This document shows positions 1-12,849 of a DNA stretch of 64,000 nt, piece after piece. The notes under the pieces were generated by a model. That model saw only the letters and a program-made list of their open reading frames with translations. It made no database searches and was not told the origin of the DNA. Source of the stretch: Cryptomeria japonica (taxonomy: Eukaryota; Streptophyta; Pinopsida; Cupressales; Cupressaceae); the NCBI RefSeq assembly GCF_030272615.1, contig NC_081414.1, positions 824,491,396 through 824,555,395 on the forward strand, written 5' to 3'. The first letter of the stretch is position 1. Every line of letters starts with the position of its first letter. The translations under genes were made by a program, and so were the position numbers.

Positions 1-2269
1 ATTCTCATTCCAGTCATACAAGTTGCCAAGATATCCATCAGACAAGCTTGTATTGTTGGAGCTCATGAGACAGTTAACCGCCTATGATCAGTTCCAGAAG
101 AAGAAGAAAAATAAATCAATTGAATTTTTAGTTGTCTTGGGTGACTTCATGGAAATATGCCCAAGCTTGGAAGCCGCTGAAAGTGTAGCAGGGGAATTGG
201 CTTTCTATCGTCTGTCATTTTATACATCTAAGGCCCAATATGTTCCTTATTGCCAAATCAGAAAGGTTACTGGTGTCAAATTCATACACAAGTTTCACTT
301 AGAAGATTATTGGGCAGGTGTCGAGGATGACCTTGACATCCGAAAGAGAATGCATTCCAGATTTCCCCTCAACACCATCAGGATAAGTGAAATTTATCAG
401 GTGCCAGATCAGGTGAAGGAAGATGCAGATTTGATACAACCTGAATTTGAGAAAGTAAAGGATCAACCTATTCAGTTGCCAGATTGGTCAGAGCCCGAGA
501 TGGACGATTTGAGTATCTTAGCTAGACTAGTGTTGAAATTCACCAAGCACTAGATTGACAGGAAGATAAGGAGGTTGGCGAAAGGGAATGTTCATCTAAC
601 ATATCATCTCATGGGAAGTCTAGATTCCCACAATGAGGCAACCGAAGGCTCTTCACAGGTTCAAGCGAGAAGGGAAGTTCAAATGGATAAAGGAAAAAAT
701 ACCCAAAAGAGACCAAGGACAGCAAAGAATAAGGTTATCTGGCAGGAAATCCCACAAGAGGTTCAACAAGAAGTCCAACAGGAAGAACCTCCACAAAAGA
801 AAGCAAGGATGGAAAGAGAGCACTCACCAGCCAGTTCCTTGAGTGTGCAGGAGGTGGAGATGTTTCCACATACCACTGGTCCACTTCCAGAGAGAATTCT
901 AGCACTAGATATACTCAGCATCAATGCTTCACAAGGACACTATTGGCCAAGAAGTCAAAGGCAAGAAAGTCCCCCACACCAGGAAGAAGCCCGCCAGGAT
1001 AGCTTTGTGGAAGCTATCCTTGGTGAAATGGAGGAAGAGTCATAGGAATAGGAGCATGTAGAGGATCATAGTCACTCCATCCTCTTTCCAGATTGGTTGG
1101 TGGGAAGGTTGACAAGGGAATCAGAAAGGGAAATCGATCCTTCTCGGGAGTTAGAAGAATTATTGAAAAGGATGGATCAGCCAGCAGAAAAGAAGGCTCC
1201 CCAAAACTTTTCCAAGGTTGTTAGGGGAGAATCTGGATCCTGGACCTTGCACATTGTTGAACCTACAATGGATAAAAAAAGAAACAAGATCAGGCAAGAG
1301 GATTATGTTATCAGATAGATTGATCTTGGCCATGCTTCCACAGGTCAAGTAATGGGAGACTTTGAAGAATCTTCCTTGGCCATGAAGGAGAAACTATTGA
1401 AATCAAAGGTGAAATGTAAGCAGCTAAGGGAAGAAAATAGAGTCCTATGCGAGTACGTCGGGAGTTTCAAAACACGCCTCAAGGAAATAGGTCCTTCATT
1501 CACTCCTCCTTCCTCCCTTCCTAAGGAAGTGGTTGATGATGTAGATTTTATTAGAGCGATGGCACAAAAATCCAAGGAATGGATAGAGGATGTTTATACT
1601 GAAGTAGGAAAATTCATTGAAGACCTAGCTCTGCTTCATTCAAAGTTCGTGACCCTCCTAAACAGACTAGAGACAACAGAAGGATTATGGGAGGATGTGC
1701 ACATTTACCAGGACTTAACCATTCCACGACTCAGGGCTCTGACGAAGGATCCAAGGCAAATTCTAGTTGACGGGAAAGTGATTCAGGAAAATGAATCTTA
1801 TGGCTTTCCCCGATGGTTCTACATCATCTGCTCGGGAAAGAACACCTTCGATGAATTTAGTGCAAACTCCTTTACTTTGAAAGAGTCCATCAGAGGGGTG
1901 CAGGAGGAAATCATTATTGCAATTGAGGCATTGTTCGTGAGGAAACTCAATGACAGCGGAATAACAGTGAACTCCCTGAAATCTCAGTTGCACGATTTCT
2001 TCTTCGTAGGTTCATTCCCCAAAGAGCATTTTGCAAATGTTTCTTCATTCTCTGGTATAATGAAGAAAACACAAGAAGTCATGATGAAGTGGGAGAGCTT
2101 CTTTTCCAAGAGAGAAGAAGAAATTGCCTTGATGGAATTTGACATTGAAAATGTGCCAAGTGTCTCCATCGGAGAGCTGGAAGCCATCGTTAATAGATTC
2201 ATTACATATGCCATGAATGAGCGGGATAATGGTCGTCCATTTTTGGATGAGAATCTTTTGGTTGAATAG
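1..2269 (+). pseudogene. Long broken reading frame, unrecognised (possible retroelement extra ORF)
   Basis: One plus-strand frame can be followed across about 2.25 kb, broken about three times and open at the left window edge. I do not recognise the family. The first part (from 23) has mixed charged/hydrophobic sequence (e.g. FLVVLGDFMEICPSLEAAES). The middle is rich in Q, E, K and P. The last third (from 1352) starts with a likely coiled coil (LLKSKVKCKQLREENRVL) and continues as an alpha-helical, acidic protein. No RT, integrase, protease or zinc knuckle is visible. It ends directly before a stretch with an LTR-like promoter, so my inference is a sense-strand extra ORF just upstream of a 3' LTR. 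A host pseudogene is the alternative. Confidence 0.4.
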
Positions 2270-2276
2270 TAGTGGC

Positions 2277-3290
2277 GTATTTACTACTAGAGGTATTTTG
2301 ACTAAGTGTGGGTCCAGTCAATGCATGTTGTCGTCGGATGAGGAATCTTCTTGCATGCGATCTCCTCATTTATGGTTTTATGACAGATTCTTCGTGCATG
2401 TCATCGTCATGTGGAATGATGGAAATTTATTACTTGCATAAAGGTGTTCATTATATTTTGGGCATAATCAGCATCATGGGGCGTATTTAATGCACTAGTG
2501 GGCGCTATTTTAGGCTTTTGAATTAATTGTACATGGGCATAATGGGTTATTTATTACCGATTCCCACCTTGTTGCACCTTGAGTGGAGAATCTTTTGGGG
2601 TGAAACCCTAATTAGGGTTTGCATGGCCTGAGGCCTATATAAAGGGGCGACACCCCTCATTTGTAAGGAGGGGAGATTATTATATGAGATTGTTGCTTCA
2701 GGATTATGAAGTAGCCAACTTAATACATTGTTCAATTTTGATGGTGTATTCTTGTTCTATTTTAGCAATCTGCATGGTCTTGCTCTCTTCAATTAGATTA
2801 GATTTGCTTATATGTTTTTAGGAGAACTGGATTGATAGGATCACTTGTTGTAGAATCCGAGCTCATACTTTTGGTGTGCAATTGATTATTGTGTACAGTG
2901 AAAAGTTAGCATGAGCCTTTTGATGTGTATACACTTAACTTCGATCATTGGTAAAGATTGTTCGATCCGATGGTCTATATTGATGATCGGAAAAACCTCC
3001 ACACACCCTTTGAAGATTACACCGCCTTCGTGTAGTTGTGCTCTGTTGGCGAAATGAAACATGGTTTGATTTTGCATGAGTTACCTAGTCTCCTATTCTT
3101 AGGATTAGATTAGCTTTAGCATAGTTCTCTCTACCCCATTCTCATTTACTTTTTGCATAATTTGAAAATTCCAAAAGATCCAAAACTAGAGCTATCATTG
3201 CAAATCATCCCTGCAGAAATCCTTGAGCATGCATGAGTTTTCTTCAATTGAACACATGTAAGGCCCCTTGGGTTATCAGCAAACCCATCA
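2277..3290 (+). mobile_element. Possible LTR (ends unresolved)
   Basis: A good TATA box (TATATAAA, 2636-2643) is followed by a GC-rich start region and then about 600 bases without coding potential. This is the usual layout of a plant LTR (U3, TATA, R, U5), and it lies right after a long retroelement-like frame. I could not fix TG...CA ends, a polypurine tract or a second copy inside the window, so the limits given are approximate. A promoter of an unrecognised gene is an alternative. Confidence 0.3.
2636..2643 (+). promoter_or_regulatory. TATA box of the possible LTR
   Basis: TATATAAA followed by AGGGGCGAC, about 20 bases downstream of the word AACCCTAATTAGGG. It is the only strong promoter-like signal in the first 3 kb. 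Confidence 0.4.
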
Positions 3291-3389
3291 GACATTTGAG
3301 TTACGTCCATGCACTGAAGGAACCTTGGGATTAGCTGTTAAGAAATCCTAGCATACTGACTGATCTTGATCAATAGAGGATAAGGTGAT

Positions 3390-3785
3390 CATTGGTGACT
3401 TTATTTTGTGTTAGAAGTTGTCCTAAAAAACATGTCAATAGGACCCTTTGAAGTCCAGGAGGTTATCAACCCAATAGCCTATAAAATTTCTCTACCACCA
3501 GCTCTCGTCCAGTTACATAATATTTTTTATGTTTCTTATCTTAAGAAGTATGTAGCAAATTGTGAATATATGATTGATTGGAATTCATTGAGAGTGTAGG
3601 ATCTAGGGGTTGTCATGATCAAAACACTAAGAATACTCAAGGTGCATCAGTTGCGCTTACATAACCATGAGGTTATGCAATGAAAAGTCTAATGGGACCA
3701 ATATGCAGAAGATAATGATACTTGGGAGGATTATGATGAAATCCTTCAGAAGTTTCCCTATCTATTTAAAAACCACTGAGTTATT
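3390..3785 (+). mobile_element. Ty3/gypsy chromovirus fragment: integrase C-terminus and chromodomain
   Basis: The translation contains IGPFEVQEVINPIAYKISLP followed by a VHNVFHVS-like stretch (LHNIFYVSYLKKYV), the hallmark of the integrase C-terminal region of chromoviruses (Tekay/Del-like). It continues into a decayed chromodomain recognisable by WDQYAEDNDTWEDYDEILQK and FPYLF. Only this tail of pol is present; protease, RT and the integrase core are absent on this strand nearby. It is an old, broken fragment and abuts the truncated PMD copy of element A. Confidence 0.75.
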
Positions 3786-3833
3786 GTAATGAGAACTAAA
3801 TGGATTTATTTATATGTTTGAAATTTCAAGAGC

Positions 3834-4474
3834 CGAAGACTGCAGTAACGATGTAGTAAGATGAGGATGTAGACATTGGTGGAGACACTGAGTCTATCAG
3901 TAGTGAGGATAGCGATGATTCTTTTGAATCATTGAGCAGCGAAAATGGGGATGATGGTGATGAGGATATACCGGAGTTGGAGGATGTACCTGCTGCGGAG
4001 GGTGGGATGGGACAGGTGGGTGAGGGGGATGAGCTGCAGACTCTTAAAGCGCAGGTCCAGAGCTTGGAGGATGAGGTCGCTAGATGAGATGTCGAGCGGG
4101 AGACCTACCGTGTAGATTACGGTGTCATCGAGGCTGAGAGAGATCATCTCCAGAGGGAGAGAGATGAGGTCGTGCATAGAGTTCAGATTACCATGAATGC
4201 CTTTGATCGGCTTTTTAGAGCAGGTACTGATGCACGCGACCAGGCAAAGAGATACTTCATTGCTACGCAGGAGGCTACTTATTATAGACAGGCCTACGAG
4301 AGAGCTGTCCCTAAGGGTCAAAGAGAGCCTAGCTTCAGTGCGTTCATGGGGAGGAGATCGAGTAGATCTACTTCATGGTGGACTAGCAGTGGTGGCATTA
4401 TGGGACCACCTCGACATCGTGGGGCAGGATCTAGTGGACAGGATCCACCTGCCGACAGAGGCAGTGTTGGTTGA
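3834..4474 (+). pseudogene. PMD gene of element A, C-terminal part only
   Basis: This plus-strand stretch lies behind pol and runs against it. It encodes an acidic segment (DSDDSFESLSSENGDDGDED), a coiled coil (LKAQVQSLEDEVAR... ERDEVVHRVQ), and a tail with GGIMGPP and GAGSSGQDPP. The tail and coil match the C-terminus of the better PMD copy at 49450-51423 (GGVMGPPPPPDRQ, GAGSSRAQ). The globular PMD itself and the first exon are missing because the copy is cut at about 3.8 kb. It is broken. Its value is as a third independent example of the same antisense gene position. Confidence 0.65.
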
Positions 4475-7125
4475 TCATGTTATCTGAACCTTCGGGCTTA
4501 TTGATTGTACACATTATCATTTTTGAGTTATATATATATGATATGCAGGTTTTGATGGTGGTCTATTTATGCTTTTCTTTTCCATGTACTCTTATATGAT
4601 GCTATGAGTTTTATGATGCTTATCTATTTGATTCTATATGATTTTGAGATGTAATGGTAGTGTATGCATGTATTAATGATGCTAATGAAATTTATATGAA
4701 TGCAAATGAATCTATAATGAATGTTTTCTTTTTTTTGATAATGGTTGAACCAACCTTAACTCAGATACACCTTGAAGAAATATTAGTTAGATGATAGAGG
4801 GAGAAATTGATGACAGAAAGAATGTTAAAAAGAATGTTAGAAAGAATATGATTTAGACCAAAGATGAAAAAAGAAGAATGTGAGATGAAAGATAGAAGAA
4901 TGGTTAGTTGATTAGAGATAGAGATAGGTGATGTGAAGAGAACATTGAGATAGAATATGAGAGAATGGATTGATGAAATAAAATAATGAGAATTAGAAGC
5001 AATTGAAATGATTTAGAAAGAGATGATGAGAGAAAAATCAGCAAACTAGCAATAAGAAAATGAGAATGAAGATGAAAATGAAATTGAATGAATCACAAAC
5101 TTGTGTCATTATTTATTGCGCAATTTATATTCATCACTGAGCCTTATTATTGAACAATGAATCTTAGGACATCAAGGTATAAGGAACCAAGATGCAAAGA
5201 TATCTCATTGTAAAAACAAATACGTAGCAGACAAGCAACAAACAAAGAAAAAGATAATGCCCATCATAGCTTCTCTAGTCACTTGTAGACATCCTTGAGT
5301 GGCATAGGAACATAATCTATCACCAAATGATAAAAAGATAAAGACTGACCCAGACAAAATTCAGCAGCTATACTGACCTTGTGCCTTCGTTCTTAGTTGC
5401 TTGATGTGATGGTTGATAATGTCTGATCTTAGAAAGTTGCAGACCCCGTTTAAGACTGACCTATCTGATTTCGAGTGTATCCTCTTCTGTTTAAGACAAT
5501 ATAATGATCATGTTGATATGGATATGATACAATTGATAAGGTAGTTTGATCAGTTGATTGCAGATGTTTGACTGGATAGTCGTATCCTTTGTTAATTTCA
5601 TGCGAAGTGTTTGTTGGATATTTGCTAGGGTATTTGTTTCTTACAAGACATTTTATTGCAAGTTTTTGATTGATTGTTTTTCAATTTTTAGTTCTTTTCC
5701 AAGAGCTTTTCTGATGTTTTTGGATTATGTAGATCGATATTTGAATGTTTTTTATTGTTATTTTCAGGACTTTTTCAAATGTTTTTGGTTGATTTTTTGA
5801 GTTTTCATTGTTTTTGGATATTTTCAGGACTTTATATGGATGTTTTTGGTATTTTTTGAGTTTTCATTGTTTTTGGATTTTGAGTTTTCCATTGTTTTTG
5901 GATTTTTTCAGGACTTTATATGGATGTTTTAAGGATTTTTTTTCAGGACTTTATCCGATTTTTAGGATTTTTTCAATTATGCCCCCAGTGTGCAAACCTG
6001 TATGACATGATGATCTGCAGAATGCATGTGGAGACAAATGAATTTTTGACATGACCTATGTGAATGCAATATGCATGATGAAGATGCATTTCCTATTTGA
6101 ACAAGGTTGATTGTGTTTGTTTTTGCATTTGTAATACACCAATTGACTTGGAGGTGCAAAATGTTTCATAGATAAGCGATCAATCGATCCCTAAGATCCC
6201 TTGGAACATTCAAACCAACACACTTAGTGACTAGGATTTACAAATGGAGGGGCAAAAAACTTTTCCATTGGTTCTTGAAACTTTGATCTTCTTTTGCCCA
6301 TGTGTGTGCATATGAGTTAGTTCCTTCTCTTGTGTTCACTAAAGATCCTTAGCATCCTATATGACTAGCTACATGGATTATCCTAACTTCAAAAGCATCT
6401 TGAATAGAGCCTCACTGCCAGCAAGCCTTGAGAGCTCTGACGAGGTTATAGACTGTAATTTCTCAAATATCACTCCATTGCCAGTAGGCATTCATAGCCC
6501 TGATGGAGTTACTTGCATGTTCCCATAGTCAAGATTTTTTATCACATTTGTATACATGATATTTTAGTTATATATCATTGCTCTTGTGCCTTGAGATGGA
6601 TATTTGGCATAGCTATTATTTTTTTCTTTTTCTTTTCGTGCCTTGACTTGTAAGTAATGAAACCTACTTGGGTATGACCATTACAGTGCCACTGAAGTAG
6701 AATTTTAGATTTTTCACTAGTCATATGATCAACTAGGTGCCTAGAATGAATTAGAGATTTATTGTGTTTGAGATATAGCAATTGATAGATTTTGGGTTAA
6801 CAAGTCTCAAATAGTGAAATCACTACCCAACCATAAGTAAAGCATCATCACAGGGTAATGTTGAAAATGAATGACCTTAGAACCCTAAAGACTTCATGTT
6901 TGAATATTTGAGAAAGGAGATGACCCTTGTTCCTCTTGAGTGCAAACAAATGATAAAAATAAACAGTTGTCTTGTTTTATTGATGTTGCAATATGAAAAT
7001 GCCAAAACTTTTGTGAATGTGATGCATTTAAAAAAGACACTATATGTAATACAGTGTTTTGAATGATATGATATGCAATGCGGAAAGTAAAGCCTAAACT
7101 ATACAGCCCTTAGGTATAATATCAT
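4475..7125. other. Element A spacer between PMD and pol
   Basis: About 2.65 kb without a supportable gene. After the PMD stop comes an ATG/TATG-rich low-complexity stretch (about 4520-4720), then purine-rich sequence (4790-5090), then T-rich tandem repeats (5755-5975). It corresponds to the pol-PMD convergence zones of elements B and C. Confidence 0.6.
5755..5975. repeat. T-rich tandem repeat
   Basis: Words such as TTTTCAGGACTTTATATGGA and GAGTTTTCATTGTTTTTGGA recur several times with spacing of roughly 50-70 bases. It accounts for the hydrophobic Phe/Leu-rich open frames here, which are not genes. Confidence 0.6.
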
Positions 7126-10100
7126 TTAAGGTGCATTTTGTTCATAGGGTTAGAGAGTGGATCTCCCTCCATGGTAGCCAAATTATATGCTCCATTGCCT
7201 ATGACCCTAGTTATGATGAAAGGACCTAGCCAGTTAGGTTCAAATTTCCTCGGCTTTTCTCATTCCGCTAGGTTCCTTTGATTCTCTTTAAGCACAAGAT
7301 CTCCCACTTGAAAAGTTCATGGGCGGACTCTTTTATTATAACTTCATCTCAATCTATTTTGATATCCTTGCAGATGGTTGAGCATTGTTTGTCTTTTTTC
7401 ATCAAGGGTCTTGAGTTATTGTAACCTTGCTACCCTGTAGTCTTCCTCTGATATGATGTTTTGTAAGGAAACCCTTAGAGATGGTATTTCTACTTCAATA
7501 GGGAGTATTGCTTATGTACCATAAACCAAGGAATATGGTGTTGCTCCTATAGGTGTGAGTACTCCTGTTCTATAAGCCCAAAGAGCGGGATTTAACTGGA
7601 GATGCCAGTCCCATCATGTATCAGTGAAAACCTTCTTGAGAATTTTCAATATTGTTTTATTTGTAGCCTTTGCTTGTTCGTTACTTTGTGGGTAGTATGG
7701 TGTGTCAAATCTCTATTGTATGTGAAACTTGTCACATATTTCCTTCACTTCCTGGTTTTTAAATGGATGCCCATTGTCTATTACAAAGCATATTGGAACT
7801 CCGTATCTGCATATAATGTAGTTGAGCATGAATTTTGATATTTTCTTTCCAGTAGTGCATGTAAGAGGAATTGCCTCAACCCATTTGGTAAAGTACTCAG
7901 TAGCTGTTAATATGAACTTGTGACCATTGGAAGAAGCGGGGTTGATTTTACCCACTAGATCTAATCCCCATTGTGAAAATGACCATGGTGATGTAATGGG
8001 TTGAAGATCTTGTGCTGGTGCATGAATGAGGTCTCCATGCATTTGGCATTGTTTACACTTCTGCACATATTTATAAGCATCTTTTTCCATGGTTGGCCAA
8101 TAATAACCCATTCTCAACAATTTCTTTGACAATGGCGGACCACTTTGGTGATCCCCACAGATTCCATCATGGACTTCTTTTAAAGCAAGGTGTGCCTCAT
8201 TTTCATCTAGGCATCGGAGAAGAGTTCCATCGAAACCTTTTCTGTACAAAGTATCAGCCATAATGGTATATCTAGATGCCTGACGAATAAATGTCTTCTT
8301 TTGATTCCTGGACAGATCCGATGACATGTATTGAATTTGTAAATATGTATATATCTCATTATACCAAGGTGATTGTGGACCTACAATTGTACACACATGT
8401 TCTGCTGAAGGAGTCTCATAAGTCGGTAGCATCAACTATTCTATGATAAACTCAGACCAAGTTTCATTAGTAGGCATATTGATTAAAGATCCTATGGTAG
8501 CCATTGCATCTGCTACCTTATTTTGTATCCTTGGGATTTGTTCAAAGGTGATTTTGTCGAAGTGCTCTTTGTAATCTTCCACTAGCTTCTTATAAGGCAT
8601 GAGTTTGTCATCTTTCATGTTATAATCATCATTGACTTGGTTTACAATCAACTATGAATCACCATAGACCTATAATTCTTGTATTCTCCATTGTATAGCT
8701 GTACGAAGTCCTATGAGGAGAGATTCATATTCGGCTATATTGTTTGTGCATGGAAAATTTATCCTAGATGATTTAGGTATAAAATCTCCTTGAGGAGTAA
8801 TGAAGAGAATCCCTGCTCCAAATCCGTGACTTGTATATGACCCATCAAATTATAATTTCCACATTAGGGATGTTGTCAATGTAAATACTGATTCGTCTGG
8901 AAAATCTATGAGTAATGGGTGACTGTCTTGTAACGGAGCCTCTGCTAACTAATCTGCTATGATTTGTCCTTTAATAGCCTTTCTGTCTATGTACTCTATG
9001 TCAAACTCACTCAAGATCATGACCCACTTAGCCAATCGCCCGGTCAATGTTGCTCTGCTTAATAGGTACTTGAGTAGATCAAAGTGTGCAATGAGTTGTA
9101 CCTTATGACTTAGCATGTAATGTCTAAGCTTTTGGGATGCAAATATTACTGCTAAACATGCTTGTTCTATAGGGGTATAATTAAGCTCATAGCCAATCAA
9201 AGTCCTACTTATATAATAAATGGCTCTTTCTTTTCCTTTATCATCATGCTATGCCAGCAAAGCTCCTAGAGCTGAGTTTGTTGCTGATATGTATAACAAT
9301 AGAGGCTTTCCTGGAGTTGGTGATATTAACACTGGTGTGTTTACAAGATAATCTTTCAAAGCTTGGAAGGCTTCCTGGCATTGTTCTGTCCATTTAAAAG
9401 TAACTCCTTTCCTGAGTAAATGTTGGAATGCATGGCACTTATCTGCCAACTGTGCTATGAATCTCCTTATGGATTGCAGTCTTCCTTGTAACCCTATGAG
9501 TTGTTTAAGTGTTGACAGGGGTGGCATATCAATGATTGCCTTGACCTTGGCAGGGTCTACTTCAATTCCTCTATTTGATACTATGAACCCCAACAGTTTA
9601 CCTACTGTTACACCGAACACACATTTCTTCGGGTGTAATCTGACATTATACTGCTCCAACCGATCAAATATCTATGCAAGGACCATGAGGTGACCTTCTC
9701 TTGTTTGTGATTTAGCCAATATGTCATCCACATAATCTTCCATTATGTTGTGGATCATGTCATGAAACAATGTTGTCATGGCTCTTTGGTATGTTGCTCA
9801 GACGTTTTTAAGACCAAATGGCATGACATTCCAACAGTATGTTCCCCATGGGCATGTAAAGGCCATTTTATGTTGATCTTCTAGTGCAATTTTAATCTGG
9901 TTATACCCTGAGAAACCATCCATTAAGGATAGCATTTCTTTTCCAGTTGTTAGGTCCATTATCATATCAATATTGGGTAGCGGGAAGTCATCCTTAGGAC
10001 AAGCTTTATTTAGATCCCAAAAGTCTGTAAAGATTCTTATTCCTCCCGTGGGTTTAGTCACAGGTACCAGGTTGGATATCCATTCTGCATAATCAATAGG

Positions 10101-10460
10101 TCTTATGAAGCCTACATCCAGCAACTTTTGTAGTTCTATTTTAACCAGTAATGCAATACTTGGATGCATTTTTCTCAACTTTTGCTTGTAAGGTTTAACT
10201 CCTGGTATTAGAGGTAAATGATGCAACACTAACTCAGGGTCTAAGCCAGGTATATCTAAATAGGACCAAGAAAAATTGATAGGTTGTTGCTTGAAAAAAT
10301 GAATGAATTTGTCTTTTTCTTCTTTGCTTAGTGATTTTGCCAGATGGATGTTGTGTACAACCTCCCCTTCTACTATGTTTACTTCTTTTGTTTCCTCCAT
10401 AAGCAATGTTGAACTTTCTCTTTCAAATTGGAAGGTTACCCAACTCACTCTTGCCATTAT
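7125..10460 (-). pseudogene. Element A pol: RT, RNase H, second RNase H, integrase
   Basis: On the minus strand, RT begins around 10.23 kb (KPYKQKLRKMHPSIALL, DVGFIRPIDYAEW, MPFGLKN), followed by the RT-connection/RNase H region (LLLYISATNSALGALLA, YTPIEQACLAVIFASQKLRH). A second RNase H type region follows, and then the integrase with its zinc-binding part (YVQKCKQCQMHGDLIH) and core (WGLDLVGKI, DNGHPFKNQ). The end near 7.13 kb matches the integrase C-terminal tail (KFEPNWLGP-like) seen in B and C. Broken in several places; no activity is expected. Confidence 0.8.
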
Positions 10461-11339
10461 GGGTAGTTTGATCCTTATCTTCTATTGTAGAAGTACTTTC
10501 TTCTCCAAAGTATGTCATTCTATTCAGGTCTATAGCAAACCCTGCTTTATGGTCACCTTGTGGAAATCCTTCTCTGACCTCGAGAAATTCTATAATTGCT
10601 TCGTCATTTTCAAACCAATCCAGCATTGGTTTCCCTTCTTGCCCCCAATCAATCAAGTGTGAATGCAGTAGGGGTAAATCATTACTCCCTTCTTTAGTAG
10701 ACTCTGATAGAATGAAGACTTGATTGTTTGACTGGCTTTATGTATCTTCATCCTGTATAAGCCTATTTGATTCCTTAATATTACACTTTCTTGTGGGCTA
10801 GAATCATGGAGTGATAAGAGCTCGTAGTCATGAGAGTCTGTCTCACTTTCCATATAGGTTTCATCATGTTAGCTATCATCACTAATTTCTTCTTGTTCCT
10901 ACCTCTGATTCTGTTGTAGATGGACTGGTCTTCTTTGCATATTAGTTACCCTTCTTAAGCCTGGTATAAGCCTCTGTAATCTTTCTTCATCTGTTTCATT
11001 AGGTTGAGCCTGAGTTGTTTCTCATGGTAGAAGTAGTGACAATAACCATGGATGGGATGAGGGTGGGGGTGGTAAACCTGCATCTGTTGCAACATTAGCC
11101 TGTACTGTTGTGTCAATGACTGCATCATTTTGTAACTCAATGGTAGGTTCTTGCAAGAGTCATCTCATGTCTTCTCCATCTGATTCTGCACTAGGTGATG
11201 TAGGTACCTCATTGCTTGTTTGTGATGTAGATGGAAGTGCCCTTATGGACAGATCCCTTTGTGTTATATAGTCTGACGGTTTCCTTGGTCGATTTAATAT
11301 ATCAAGGGTACGTTGTCTTGCTTCTATGATCGGTTGTAC

Positions 11340-12200
11340 ATGATTGTATCCCAATCCTTGATTCCCTAGATTATCATTAGGAACAACAGATTTTATTCTT
11401 CCTTGTTTATGTGACCCAAGGCCTGTGGTATCATCATATCCATATCTTTGGAGTATTCTAGGTAGTGCCATATGATCTTCTTTTCTATATATCCAATGGT
11501 TAACATCTTCGTTTAGGGATTCATCTTGTAAGTCACCCCACCTAATGAAAGAGCATGAGTCTGTATATCTGACAATTTCTTTTCCTTTGTCCTACTTTTG
11601 CACTGTATTTTGAGATTTCCCAAAGGACTTAGGAGAAAGAGACAATTGTTTTCCATTTAAAGTATTTGCAATAGAATACTCTCCACAACCCATATCTTTT
11701 ATTTGTAAGGAGGATGTTGTAGGGATATCCTTTTTTGTTTCTGTGATTTTTAATGCCTCCATTTGTGTAGTGAGAGGTGTTGCCTGATTGATAGGTACCT
11801 GATTATCGACACTTTCTTTCAAGAAATTGCAATGTTGGATGGGATTTGGATCACCCTTTATGGTGATTTCAATTCCATTGTATGGAAATTTGACACACTG
11901 ATGAAATGTGGATGGTACTTCTTGCATGGTGTGGATCCATGGATGACCCAATAGCATGTTATATCCTAGTTCTCTATCCAAGACTTGAAAAGTGACCTTT
12001 GTTGTAATGGGTCCCACTTGTACAGGTAATGTTACAGTTCCTTTTGATGGATGTTCTTCGTCATCATATGCCTTGATGTTTATCCTCTTGGAAGAATCAA
12101 TATGAAGTTCAAAATGTCCTAGTGCCTTAACCAGTTTTAAAGTATAAATGTTGAGACCAACTCCTCCATCTATGAGTACTCTTTTGATTCATCTCTTATG
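11340..12200 (-). pseudogene. Element A aspartic protease and G-patch-like linker
   Basis: Minus-strand translation near 12.1-11.85 kb gives a protease-type region, with LGYNMLLGHPWIHTM in its last third and an IDGG-type start. Around 11.47-11.34 kb follows a glycine-rich stretch (RILQRYGYDDTTGLGSHKQG ... GNQGLGYN) that resembles a G-patch. The same order, protease then G-patch-like linker then RT, is seen in element C. Broken. Confidence 0.6.
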
Positions 12201-12849
12201 AATGTAAGCTTCCGGATGTAGTGGGTCATTATGAAGTAGTCTATCACTAGGAATGTCTTGTTCTTTGAATGCAATACGTGTGCCTTGTGTCAAATTCCCC
12301 ACCATAGATTGGAAAGCATTTTCGTCTATATCTTTGTCCACTACTGAATCTTGAAGCGCTTTATCCAGTATAGCTCTGTGAGTGGGTGAGATACACAATA
12401 GTTCAAATAATGATATATGTGCTGGAGTTTTCTTGAGTTGTTCAACAACGTTGTAAGTCCCTACTACTAGTGGGTGATTTGGTGGTACCCCTTGTAAAGT
12501 TACCTTTGATCTGTGAGTAACCACTGCACAGTCTCTGCCTCTAGGAGTTATGATGATTGTAGCAATTGTATCGTTTGACATGCAAGATTTGCCTGTATCA
12601 TAAGCCATTTTATCCAGATTTATGTTAAATCCCTCTTCATAGTCTTTATGTGAATATTTGACATCCATAATGTGTTCTATGATTTCATCTTCAAACCATC
12701 CGGAGTGATATGGTTGATCATGCCCCCAATCTCTGAGACAAAGATTTATGTCATCATTATACTTTGGTGCCTCTGATATCATGCAAACTTGATTACTATC
12801 TGTGTGAGTGTCTTGATATCGTTCATTTTGCTCAAATGTTTCTTGTGAA

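Noticed and set aside
6410-6520. Possible tRNA- or small-RNA-like block with CACTGCCAGCAAGCC
   Set aside because: It is a diverged ~60-bp direct duplication; no cloverleaf or promoter boxes could be drawn.
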